NCBI GenBank assembly: GCA_964469165.1
Contig: CAYXXZ010000013.1
Span: 1-44,484 of the forward strand
DNA: 44,484 bases
Direction: 5' to 3'
DNA from: CAYXXZ01 sp964469165
Lineage (GTDB): Bacteria; Pseudomonadota; Gammaproteobacteria; Pseudomonadales; Porticoccaceae
The notes under the pieces are model-generated. The model had not been told where the DNA came from. It made no database searches and saw only the letters and a program-made list of their open reading frames with translations. Each line of letters opens with the position of its first letter. Position 1 is the first letter of the stretch. Positions 24,593-36,289 of the stretch are shown here, one piece after another. The translations under genes were made by a program, and so were the position numbers.

Positions 24593-24721
24593 GTGTCACT
24601 GACCGCCGGCATATTTCTCTTGACGTTATTGATGAATGACCTGGGGCGTTTTCTGCAGGGCCTGTTCAGCGAAGGCCTGCGTTTCATGCAGGAACTGGTG
24701 CTGACGATGGCGGGGGCATAG
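24593..24721 (+). pseudogene. C-terminal fragment of an unidentified gene
   Basis: Forty-two codons in an open frame: VSLTAGIFLLTLLMNDLG, then FLQGLFSEGLRFMQELV and TMAGA before TAG (24719-24721). Starts abruptly after R2 copy 2; a REP-like palindrome follows two bases later. It has no start codon or ribosome-binding site and is probably the end of a chromosomal gene cut by the repeat. Confidence 0.4.
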
Positions 24722-24722
24722 G

Positions 24723-24812
24723 CTGTAGGTTGGGCTGAGGAACGAAGCCCAACGCGTGGGACGCACCTCTACCCCGAACCTGTTGGGCTTCGTTCCTCAG
24801 CCCAACCTACAG
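24723..24812. repeat. R4 palindrome, copy A (GTAGGTTGGGCTGAG family)
   Basis: Perfect 31-bp arms (24723-24753 and 24782-24812) around 28 bases. The arms read CTGTAGGTTGGGCTGAGGAA onward. Also found at 35003-35107 and 43688-43773. A REP-like intergenic element. Confidence 0.9.
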
Positions 24813-24956
24813 TTTTCCACAATGTTTCAAAATCACATAAAGTGCGTGAATGATGCCCGGCACAAAGCCCAGCAGAGTGAGCAGGATATTGAGCCAGAAG
24901 TGTCCTTTCAGACCGACTTCGAGGAACACACCCAAAGGCGGAAGGATGATAAAAAT
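24807..24956 (-). pseudogene. Pmp3/YqaE-family membrane protein fragment
   Basis: Forty-nine codons read IFIILPPLGVFLEVGLKG, then FWLNILLTLLGFVPGIIHAL and a VILKHCGKL end. This is the Pmp3 family pattern (two TM helices, about 52 residues in full). The first few codons and the start are replaced by R1 copy e; an in-frame stop lies just upstream in the repeat. The stop codon is inside R4 copy A. Confidence 0.8.
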
Positions 24957-25069
24957 ATAAAGGGACGGAGGGATTATTTTTTAACCAATCTCAAAAATAT
25001 AAAGGGACGGAGGGATTATTTTTTAACCAATCTCAACTGGTTATTTTTTAATCCCTCCGTCCCCTTTTG
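24957..25069. repeat. R1 repeats, copy e (two direct plus one inverted)
   Basis: Two plus-strand units (AAAGGGACGGAGGGATTATT plus TTTTAACCAATCTC) follow each other at about 24958-25033. A minus-strand unit then faces them (25040-25069). The densest R1 cluster of the window, joining the Pmp3 fragment to Rhs fragment 4. Confidence 0.85.
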
Positions 25070-26390
25070 TTAGTTCAGCGCCTGCAGGTTCGAGCTGTCA
25101 TCCACAAACGGATCGGCACTCAGGAAGCGTCCGATCTCCGCATCATACACCCGCCCGCCCATATGGATCAGGCCCACCCCATCCAGCTGCTGGTGACCGG
25201 TAAAGCCCTTGTGCGTGGTGACCGAACTCAACGTCAGCGCCGGGATCGTCAGGTTGCCCTTCTGATAATTGGTGAGGGTGGACCAACTGCCAAGAATACT
25301 CTGCAGTTGCGTCAGGCTCATCGCCCGGCGCTTGCCCCACGGATCAAAGCTGAACGCCTCCACCTCCGCACCGCTCTCGTCGGTGATCACCGTGATGCTG
25401 CCCAGGTGATCTTTGTGCAGATAGCGGGTTTTTATTGTTCCTGCACTGCCCGAGGTCCGATTGGTATAGGTGACGATGGTGTTGCCACCCACCGTGTGGC
25501 GCTCTTCGGTATTGCCGCCCGGTAGCGTCACTTTCTCGTACAGCCCTCCCACGTAGACCGTGCTCGTGGTGTTGCCACTGTTGACGTCGCTTCTTGTGAG
25601 TAACTGCCGCTCGGGGCCATAGGTCATCGTGGCGCTGGCACCGCTCTTGCTAATGGACAGCGGCTTGTCGAACGCGCTCCAGGTGATGGTTCTACCATCG
25701 CCACTGGTCATGCTGCCGTTGGCGTCGTAGCTGTAGCTGGCGGTTTTGGTGCCCACGCTGCCCGCCGTGATCTGGCAGACCGCGTGCAGGCGGTTGCCCG
25801 CCCCGCATTGGCTGCCGTACTGGTAGGTGCCAACACCCGTCTTGGTCAGGATGTTGCCCAGGGCGTCATAGGTCAGGCTGGTGGTTTGCAACTGGCCGTT
25901 GCCAAAATCGGCACTGGTGCCGGTCAGGCGGTTGAGGCTGTCGTAGCTGAAGGTTTCGGCGAAGCCCTTGATTGTGTCGGTGCGCGCCGTCAGGTTGCCG
26001 ACCTTGTCGAAGGTGAAGGTCAGGTTCTGGCGGTTGTTGAGGGGTGTGTTGCCCGTTTGCACACTTTGCAGGTAACCCGTCTGCGCCTGGTACACCCGCG
26101 TGCTGGTGAGGCCGTTGCCGTGGGTTTCGCCGGTGATGTTGCCGCGTGCGTCCATGGCCGTGGCCCGGTAGTACAGCGCGCTGCTACCGTTGTTCCTGAT
26201 CTCGTCCAGGTAGCCCCGCGCGTTGTAGCTGTGCTTGACCGCCAGGCGGTTGCCGGGGCCGGGGTAGGTCAGCACGTCGAGGCGGTTCTTGCTGTCCCAG
26301 CTGCTGTCGGTAACGTAGCTGGCACCGGCGATCTGTTCCGTGGCCTGGGTGTTGCGCCCGACACTGTCGTACACCAGTGTCTTGCTGTAG
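25070..26390 (-). pseudogene. Rhs core fragment 4 (1.3 kb, no tip)
   Basis: About 440 codons nearly identical to the main Rhs gene (about 28561-29877): from YSKTLVYDSVGRNTQ through YLHKDHLGSITVITDESGAE and GFTGHQQLDGVGLIHMGGRV to RFLSADPFVDDSSNLQALN. It stops at a TAA made by the R1 junction, exactly before the RYSYVQNNPLSYTDPSGY motif that precedes a tip. R1 lies on both sides. No start site. It is a recombination partner for the main gene rather than a functional gene (inference). Confidence 0.9.
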
Positions 26391-26430
26391 CTAAAGCTGG
26401 TTATTTTTTAATCCCTCCGTCCCCTTTTGC
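26391..26430 (-). repeat. R1 repeat, copy f
   Basis: Full match. It cuts the RAYT remnant and starts the common AGCTACAGC junction with Rhs fragment 4. Confidence 0.85.
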
Positions 26431-26474
26431 CGTTTGGGTTGGTGTGGGACATAATGTCTCGCTCGCCTTGGCAT
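26391..26474 (-). pseudogene. N-terminal remnant of a REP-associated tyrosine transposase (RAYT)
   Basis: ATG 26474, preceded by AAGGGAG, opens MPRRARHYVPHQPK, which matches the start of RAYT (TnpA_REP, Y1) proteins (typically MPRRxRxxxPGxPxH). The frame then enters R1 copy f (RQKGTEGLKNNQL) and stops. Only the first 10-13 codons are original. R1 copy g lies about 60 bases upstream, where RAYT genes carry their REP ends. Links R1 to this transposase family. Confidence 0.6.
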
Positions 26475-26532
26475 CGCAGCTCCCTTGCATTTGCCTCTGT
26501 CAGTAGATTTTACATAACTTTATTAGCCGCTC

Positions 26533-26571
26533 AAAAGCTGGTTGCTTTTTAATCCCTCCGTCCCCTTTTGC
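26533..26571 (-). repeat. R1 repeat, copy g
   Basis: One change (GCAACC for ATAACC). Downstream it continues TTTTGAGCGGCTAATAAAG, which resembles the sequence after copy h, so the original element was longer than 35 bases at this end. Confidence 0.8.
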
Positions 26572-26618
26572 CGGTGGTTTGCAGCTGGCCGTTGCCAAAG
26601 TCCGCGCTGGTACCCATC
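26572..26618 (-). pseudogene. Rhs core fragment 5 (about 45 bp)
   Basis: Encodes GTSADFGNGQLQTT, identical to the core of the main gene, directly 5' of R1 copy g on the minus strand. Only about 15 codons remain. Confidence 0.7.
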
Positions 26619-26679
26619 TAAATCATCAGGCCTAAAGGCAAGACGCAAGACTTAACCCCCGCCGCTTCATTAGCAGCTT

Positions 26680-26716
26680 AAAAGCTGGTTATTTTTTAAT
26701 CCCTCCGTCCCCTTTA
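26680..26716 (-). repeat. R1 repeat, copy h
   Basis: Full match on the minus strand. It truncates the lipoprotein at 26689-26850 and gives it a TAA stop. Confidence 0.85.
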
Positions 26717-26850
26717 TTTGTCTCTTTATCAATCACTTTCTCGCAGCCACTAATATAAGGAATCGAAAGAGTGGCAACAGCGTTGTCACCCTCTCCCAAA
26801 TCACACCCAGATAGAACCACCAAAACAAGCATCAAAAAATAATATTTCAA
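26689..26850 (-). pseudogene. Truncated lipoprotein, immunity-like
   Basis: A TTG start at 26850 with AAGGAG seven bases upstream opens a 53-codon frame (LKYYFLMLVLVVLSGCDLGE). The signal peptide and lipobox LSGCD are clear, and the mature part reads ATLSIPYISGCEKVIDKETN. The last eight codons (KGDGGIKK, TAA) come from R1 copy h, so the 3' part is lost. It follows a toxin-end remnant whose stop lies 4 bases upstream. AT-rich. Probably the immunity gene of a lost Rhs tip (inference). Confidence 0.65.
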
Positions 26851-26854
26851 AATA

Positions 26855-26940
26855 TTACTCCTTACCTCTACGAATTATCCCCCGCGACTCCCTGGAAAGC
26901 TCTTTAAATGGAACAGGATCACCAACCTTTCTCCAGCTTA
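26855..26940 (-). pseudogene. C-terminal toxin-like remnant
   Basis: An open stretch reads WRKVGDPVPFKELSRESRGI, then IRRGKE and TAA (26855-26857). The charged ending just before a lipoprotein gene is like the end of a polymorphic toxin. The frame is closed on the 5' side by a TAG near 26943. Family unknown. Confidence 0.45.
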
Positions 26941-26985
26941 ACTAAGTGCCATTCGGCTTTGGCCCCTTTAATTAACCTCTTTAAT

Positions 26986-27507
26986 CTAGCCATCACACCT
27001 CAACCTTTCACCCCAGCCTTTTTCCCAAGGCAAAAACAAAGTGTTATCACATCCATTTTTTTTAGCGAAGACAAACTTAGCAATATATTTTCCACCCGAT
27101 TCAAGCTCGGAAAAAGAGACAACATCCTTCCAAAAAATTAGAAAACAACCATATTTGCTCGCAGAGAATCTATAGATTTTTATACGAACACTATTGCCAC
27201 ATACACACACACCACACAGAAAAGGATCACCATCGTAATACCCAACTCCATTTAAGAAATTAGTATCACCAATCACTTCGTCTGACGAGAAATGGCCGTA
27301 TATATCTATAAATTTCTTTTGTTTTTCACGCCTCTTACTCGCAGAAACCCTTATAAAGACGATATTTACGATAACAACCAATATCAAAATGACCACCGCC
27401 ACAGCAAAAGACTCTGTGACCAAATAAGCCAAAACCACACTTAATGCTATAAAGACTGCAGAAATACTGATTCTTAAAAAATTCACATTCAAAAACCTAC
27501 GCTTCAT
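26986..27507 (-). CDS. Two-TM protein, candidate immunity protein of the Rhs tip
   Basis: A 173-residue protein whose ATG (27507) overlaps the rhs stop by 4 bases (ATGA). The N-terminus is basic with two TM helices (about residues 10-30 and 34-53). A cytoplasmic or periplasmic domain of about 115 residues follows, with Cys-rich FLCGVCVCGNS. The AT content is clearly higher than in the core, as for recently acquired tip/immunity DNA. Position directly after the tip and translational coupling are typical of RhsI. Membrane location suggests that the toxin acts at or passes the inner membrane. No family recognised; end of the frame may be altered. Confidence 0.7.
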   Translation of the reverse strand: MKRRFLNVNFLRISISAVFIALSVVLAYLVTESFAVAVVILILVVIVNIVFIRVSASKRREKQKKFIDIYGHFSSDEVIGDTNFLNGVGYYDGDPFLCGVCVCGNSVRIKIYRFSASKYGCFLIFWKDVVSFSELESGGKYIAKFVFAKKNGCDNTLFLPWEKGWGERLRCDG

Positions 27508-30500
27508 TTCATTCTAACCTTAGCAGGTTCGTCTAAAGCTCTTTGGCTTGGATCGTATTTAGGGAGGCCATCACCACTTGGCGCCCGGTTTAAGTAGTAG
27601 AACGCAAGCGCTTCAGCACCAAGCTCGACAATACTTTGCTGCACCTGCGATGGCATTAATTTCCAAACAGTATATGCACCACGACCAACCCCACCAAAAA
27701 CACCAGATCCTGCTGTCACATTAAATACTGAGCGAGCAATAGCAGTTCTTTCTTGAGAGACTATATTACGGGCTCCTGCCTGATAAGCGCTATTCGGCAA
27801 CAATCCAGCCTCCCAACCGCCTGTGCTCTGCATCGGAGCCGCCCTGAAAAAGACCGGAGGTGCCATTGCTGCCGAACTGCCGACAGGCATGGGCACACCT
27901 TCTTTCACCAACTCCATATAAATGGATGTTCTCTTCGGCTCCTCAACCGCCGTAATGATCCGCAGCTCATCGCCAAGCGCCGAAAAGAAGGTGGTATCGC
28001 TGTTCAGATACGTCTCCCTTGCCGCCGAACCAACACTGCGCGCTCCAAGCCCTATCGCCGCACCCTTGACCCCATCAATAAACTTCCCACCCTGCGCCTT
28101 CGCAATCGCACCGCCCATAAAGAGCGCCGCAGCCGCATGGCTCTTCATGGCATCGCCCAATGCCCCTGTCAAACCACTGCCCCACAAGCCATCCGCTCCC
28201 GGTATTCCCGAAGTGATTGCGCCAATCGCCAAGCCCTCAAACACCTGCCCCAGGGTTCCGCCATTGGCGAGTGTAATGGCCGCATTCAAACCCATCATTA
28301 CCTTGCCATAGGTTGCCATACACGCCATCGCCAAGGGGCCGGATACACCGCAGATTGCCGCCCCTATGGCTGCCGACAACCCCGGCACCTCCGCGAACAC
28401 CCGCCCGATCTTCTGCAAACCCGTCTTGATCAGCTTGCCAAAGCCCTCAAAAACATGACCCACGGCGTTGGCAATCTTCTCCACCAGCTTCTTCAGAAAA
28501 TACCCGCTCGGGTCCGTATAGCTCAGCGGGTTGTTCTGCACATAGCTGTAGCGGTTCAACGCCTGCAAATTCGTGCTGTCGTCCACAAACGGATCGGCAC
28601 TCAGGAATCTTCCTATTTCGGCATCATACACCCGCCCGCCCATATGGATCAGGCCCACCCCGTCCAGCTGCTGGTGACCGGTAAAGCCCTTGTGCGTGGT
28701 GACCGAACTCAGCGTCAGCGCCGGGATCGTCAGGTTGCCCTTCTGGTAGCTGGTGAGGGTGGACCAGCTGCCCAGAATGCTCTGCAGCTGGGCCAGGCTC
28801 ATCGCCCGGCGCTTACCCCACGGATCGAAACTGAACGCCTCGGCCTCCGCACCGCTCTCGTCGGTGATCACCGTGATGCTGCCCAGGTGGTCCTTGTGCA
28901 GGTATCTTGTTTTGAGGGTGCCCGCACTGCCCGCCGTGCGGTTGGTGTAGGTCACGATGGTGTTGCCACCTACGGTATGGCGCTCTTCGGTATTGCCACT
29001 GGGCAGCGTCACTTTCTCGTACAGCCCGCCCACGTAAATCGTCGTGGTGGTATCGCTGCCGTTGACGTCACTTCTTGTCAGCAGTTGCCGCTCCGGCCCA
29101 TAGGTCATCGTGGCACTGGCACCGCTCTGGCTGATGGCCAGCGGTTTGTCGAACGCGCTCCAGGTGATGGTGCGGCCATCGCCGCTGGTCATGCTGCCGT
29201 TGGCGTCGTAGCTGTAGCTGGCGGTTTTGGTGCCCACGCTGCCCGCCGTGATCTGGCAGACCGCGTGCAGGCGGTTGCCCGCCCCGCATTGGCTGCCGTA
29301 CTGGTAGGTGCCAACACCCGTCTTGGTCAGGATGTTGCCCAGGGCGTCATAGGTCAGGCTGGTGGTTTGCAACTGGCCGTTGCCAAAATCGGCACTGGTG
29401 CCGGTCAGGCGGTTGAGGCTGTCGTAGCTGAAGGTTTCGGCGAAGCCCTTGATTGTGTCGGTGCGCGCCGTCAGGTTGCCGACCTTGTCGAAGGTGAAGG
29501 TCAGGTTCTGGCGGTTGTTGAGGGGTGTGTTGCCCGTTTGCACACTTTGCAGGTAACCCGTCTGCGCCTGGTACACCCGCGTGCTGGTGAGGCCGTTGCC
29601 GTGGGTTTCGCCGGTGATGTTGCCCCGCGCGTCCATGGCCGTGGCCCGGTAGTACAGGGCGCTGCTGGCGTTGTTCCTGATCTCGTCCAGATAGCCTTGC
29701 GCGTTGTAGGTGTGTTTCACCGCCAGGCGGTTGCTGGGGCCGGGGTAGGTGAGCACGTCGAGGCGGTTCTTGCTGTCCCAGGTGCTGTTGGTGACGTAGC
29801 TGGCGCCAGCGATCTGTTCCGTGGCCTGGGTGTTGCGCCCGACACTGTCGTATACCAGTGTCTGGCTGTAGCTGTTGGGGCCGGTGACCTGGTGCAGCTG
29901 GCCCTTGCCCGCGCCGCTGGCGGTGTCGTACACCCAGTGGGACGTGTGCGCGGCGTTGTGGCTGGCGCAGCCGCTGGTGGACTGGCTCGCGGTGGCGATG
30001 GCGCTGGATACCGTGCCGGTATACAGGTCGGCGCGCTTCACCATGCGCCCGAGCTTGTCGTAGGCCATGCAGGTGACCTGGTTCTTGGCGTCCTTCTGGG
30101 TGATGAGTTCGCCCAGCATGTTGTAGGTGTAGCTCCAGGTGCCCTTGTCCGGGTCGCTCATGCTGAGCTTGCGGCCCATCTCGTCGTAGGTGATGGTGGT
30201 GGGGCTCACCGTAAGGCCCGACACCGCCGGCGGCGTCAGGGTCAGCATCTGGCCGTAGGCGTCGTAGGTGTAGGTGGTGGTCTTGCCGGCGTTGTCGGTG
30301 ACCGAGACCAGGTTGTCGAGCTCGTCGCGCACTTCGATTTTCTGCTGGTTCTTGCCCGTGGTGTCTACCCGCGATGTGACCGTGAGCCCGTTGTAGGTGA
30401 CGGTGTCGGTGCGGCTGTTGGCGTCCACCGTTTGGGTGGGACGGCCCAGGGCGTCGTAGGTGATGGTGTTCCAGTAGGCGGTCGCACCGTTCTTGTAGGG

Positions 30501-30983
30501 TTCGCTGACCTGGGTGTTGTGGCCCTTGTCGTTGTACTTGTAATCGACGAACACCCAGGTGCCGTCGAAGCCCAGGGTGGCGTCCCGCACCTTGCGGCCC
30601 AGCATGTCGAAGTAGACGCGGCTTTCGCTGCCGTCCGCACCCACTGTTTTGATGTAGTAGTCCTTGCCATTTGGATCGGTTGTGGCAGGACAATGAGTAC
30701 CCGAGCCAGAGCACCAGTGGTAGCTGGTGGTGGCGGTGACCGCATTGGCTGTGCCGTACAGGGCGGTGCTGGTCAGCACCCGGCCGAAGTTGTCGTAGGT
30801 GTAGCGGGTCTTGAGGCCGTTGGCGTCGGTGGTTTCCTGCAACAGGCCGGCAAAGGCGCTGCCGTCCCCGAAATACGTATGGCTGGTGGTCTGGTTGAGC
30901 GGATTGGTTTCGCTGATCACGTAGCGGCCGCTGCTGTCGTACGCCACCTTGCTGATACGGCTTTCAAAATCCGGCCCCGACAC
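27504..30983 (-). CDS. Rhs/YD-repeat protein, 5'-truncated, with unrecognised C-terminal tip
   Basis: An 1159-codon frame from GTG 30983, without a ribosome-binding site. In-frame Rhs sequence continues upstream (TSFGLDGTTTSVDSFGHNLA) to about 31090, where the hrpA end begins, so the N-terminal part and start are missing. Dozens of YD repeats (YDSVGRN, YDALGN, FDKVGNL) form the shell that normally encloses a toxin. The core ends with RYSYVQNNPLSYTDPSGY at about residue 828. The tip (about 331 residues, 27507-28499) is first hydrophobic and Gly/Ala-rich, then ends SGDGLPKYDPSQRALDEPAK. No known toxin motif was seen. Full Rhs proteins are usually longer and carry PAAR, TM or export domains. Possibly a silent cassette; the immunity candidate overlaps its stop. 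Confidence 0.82.
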   Translation of the reverse strand: MSGPDFESRISKVAYDSSGRYVISETNPLNQTTSHTYFGDGSAFAGLLQETTDANGLKTRYTYDNFGRVLTSTALYGTANAVTATTSYHWCSGSGTHCPATTDPNGKDYYIKTVGADGSESRVYFDMLGRKVRDATLGFDGTWVFVDYKYNDKGHNTQVSEPYKNGATAYWNTITYDALGRPTQTVDANSRTDTVTYNGLTVTSRVDTTGKNQQKIEVRDELDNLVSVTDNAGKTTTYTYDAYGQMLTLTPPAVSGLTVSPTTITYDEMGRKLSMSDPDKGTWSYTYNMLGELITQKDAKNQVTCMAYDKLGRMVKRADLYTGTVSSAIATASQSTSGCASHNAAHTSHWVYDTASGAGKGQLHQVTGPNSYSQTLVYDSVGRNTQATEQIAGASYVTNSTWDSKNRLDVLTYPGPSNRLAVKHTYNAQGYLDEIRNNASSALYYRATAMDARGNITGETHGNGLTSTRVYQAQTGYLQSVQTGNTPLNNRQNLTFTFDKVGNLTARTDTIKGFAETFSYDSLNRLTGTSADFGNGQLQTTSLTYDALGNILTKTGVGTYQYGSQCGAGNRLHAVCQITAGSVGTKTASYSYDANGSMTSGDGRTITWSAFDKPLAISQSGASATMTYGPERQLLTRSDVNGSDTTTTIYVGGLYEKVTLPSGNTEERHTVGGNTIVTYTNRTAGSAGTLKTRYLHKDHLGSITVITDESGAEAEAFSFDPWGKRRAMSLAQLQSILGSWSTLTSYQKGNLTIPALTLSSVTTHKGFTGHQQLDGVGLIHMGGRVYDAEIGRFLSADPFVDDSTNLQALNRYSYVQNNPLSYTDPSGYFLKKLVEKIANAVGHVFEGFGKLIKTGLQKIGRVFAEVPGLSAAIGAAICGVSGPLAMACMATYGKVMMGLNAAITLANGGTLGQVFEGLAIGAITSGIPGADGLWGSGLTGALGDAMKSHAAAALFMGGAIAKAQGGKFIDGVKGAAIGLGARSVGSAARETYLNSDTTFFSALGDELRIITAVEEPKRTSIYMELVKEGVPMPVGSSAAMAPPVFFRAAPMQSTGGWEAGLLPNSAYQAGARNIVSQERTAIARSVFNVTAGSGVFGGVGRGAYTVWKLMPSQVQQSIVELGAEALAFYYLNRAPSGDGLPKYDPSQRALDEPAKVRMK

Positions 30984-31095
30984 GGTTACCGCCAGGTTGT
31001 GGCCGAAGCTGTCGACCGACGTGGTGGTGCCGTCCAGGCCAAAAGAGGTGCGCTGGATGTCCGCGCCATCCGGGTTCCTTCGCTCCTGCGCGCCG

Positions 31096-34977
<3,882 letters not shown>

Positions 34978-35002
34978 ATGGCGTATCGCGATCTGGCTGA
35001 GC

Positions 35003-35107
35003 GTAGGTTGGGCTGAGCGTAGGTTGGGCTGAGTGCAACGAAGCCCAACGTCTATGAGTGTCATAAGATGGCGATTGTTGGGCTTCGCTGCGCTCAGCCC
35101 AACCTAC
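35003..35107. repeat. R4 palindrome, copy B
   Basis: Arms GTAGGTTGGGCTGAG (35019-35049) and its complement (35077-35107), imperfect in the middle. The first 16 bases of the left arm are duplicated (35003-35018). It lies between the VWA gene and hrpA and covers the likely hrpA promoter. Confidence 0.85.
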
Positions 35108-35113
35108 ATCGCA

Positions 35114-36289
35114 TCAGCGGGACAAATACCCCATCGCATCCTCCAACCCCGCGATGGTGAGCGGATACATGCGGTCGGACACCAACTGCTTCACCATGCG
35201 AATCGAGGAGGTGTATTCCCAATGATCCTCGCGCACGGGATTCAGCCACAGCAATTTGTCGTAGGTATCGGTGAGACGCTTCATCCACAACGTGCCCGGC
35301 TCTTCGTTGTAGTAGTCCACGGCACCGCCGGGGTGGGTGATTTCGTAGGGCGACATCGAGGCGTCGCCCACGATGATCACCTTGTAATCCGATGCGTAGG
35401 TGTGCAACACATCCCAGGTGCTTCTGCGCTCGGTGCTGCGCATGCGGTTGTCCTTCCACACATATTCGTAGAGCATGTTGTGGAAGTAGAAATACTCCAT
35501 GTGCTTGAACTCGGTTTTCACCGCCGAAAACAGCTCTTCGCAGGTTTTCACATAGGAATCCATGGAGCCGCCGACGTCGAAAAAGATCAGCACCTTCACC
35601 GCGTTGTGGCGCTCGGGCACCATCTTGATATCGAGATAACCGGCATTGCGCGCCGTGGACGAAATGGTGTCGTCCAGGTCGAGCTCTTCCTGGGCGCCGG
35701 TGCGGGCGAACTTGCGCAGGCGCCGCAGCGCGATCTTGATATTGCGCGTACCCAGCTCGACGCTGTCGTCGAGATTCTTGTATTCGCGCTTTTCCCACAC
35801 CTTGGTGGCGCGCTTGTTCTTGCTGTCGCCGCCGACGCGAACGCCTTCGGGGTTGTAGCCGTTGTTGCCAAAGGGCGAAGTGCCGTCGGTGCCGATCCAC
35901 TTGTTGCCGCCGGCGTGCTTTTCCTTCTGCTCCTCGAGGCGCTTCTTGAACTCTTCGATGAGTGCTTCGAGGCCGCCGAGGCTCTGGATCATCGCCTTCT
36001 CTTCCTCAGTCAGCGTCTTCTCGAATTCGCTGCGCAGCCAGTCTTCGGGAATCAGCGCCTCGAGAAAATCATCGAGCGTTTCGAGGTCTTTGAAATACAG
36101 GGCGAAGGCGCGATCGAAGCGGTCGTAGAATTTTTCATCCTTGACCAGACAGGTACGGGCGAGCAAATAAAAGTCGTCGATGCTGCCGAACGCAACCCTG
36201 GCTTCGAGCGCCTCGATCAGGGTCAGCAATTCCTTGATGGACGACGGCACGCCCGCCTTGCGCAGGCCCTCGAAAAAGCGGATCAGCAT
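35114..36289 (-). CDS. VWA domain-containing CoxE-like protein (COG3825)
   Basis: A 391-residue protein with a helical N-terminal half, a charged coiled-coil part (EEFKKRLEEQKEKHAGG, about residues 111-127) and a C-terminal von Willebrand A domain. The MIDAS reads FFDVGGSMDSY, the form common in COG3825 proteins, and GDASMSPYEI is a second metal-site segment. Its ATG shares one base with the stop of the MoxR gene (TAATG). MoxR-VWA pairs are thought to act as chaperone-like metal or cofactor insertion machines. The target is not known. Confidence 0.93.
   Translation of the reverse strand: MLIRFFEGLRKAGVPSSIKELLTLIEALEARVAFGSIDDFYLLARTCLVKDEKFYDRFDRAFALYFKDLETLDDFLEALIPEDWLRSEFEKTLTEEEKAMIQSLGGLEALIEEFKKRLEEQKEKHAGGNKWIGTDGTSPFGNNGYNPEGVRVGGDSKNKRATKVWEKREYKNLDDSVELGTRNIKIALRRLRKFARTGAQEELDLDDTISSTARNAGYLDIKMVPERHNAVKVLIFFDVGGSMDSYVKTCEELFSAVKTEFKHMEYFYFHNMLYEYVWKDNRMRSTERRSTWDVLHTYASDYKVIIVGDASMSPYEITHPGGAVDYYNEEPGTLWMKRLTDTYDKLLWLNPVREDHWEYTSSIRMVKQLVSDRMYPLTIAGLEDAMGYLSR

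Noticed and set aside
22761..26716. R1 copies as a CRISPR-like or integron (attC) array
   Set aside because: Spacers are irregular, from tens of bases to over 1.3 kb, and consist of gene fragments. The repeats occur in both orientations and no cas or integrase gene is present. A REP/RAYT origin fits better.
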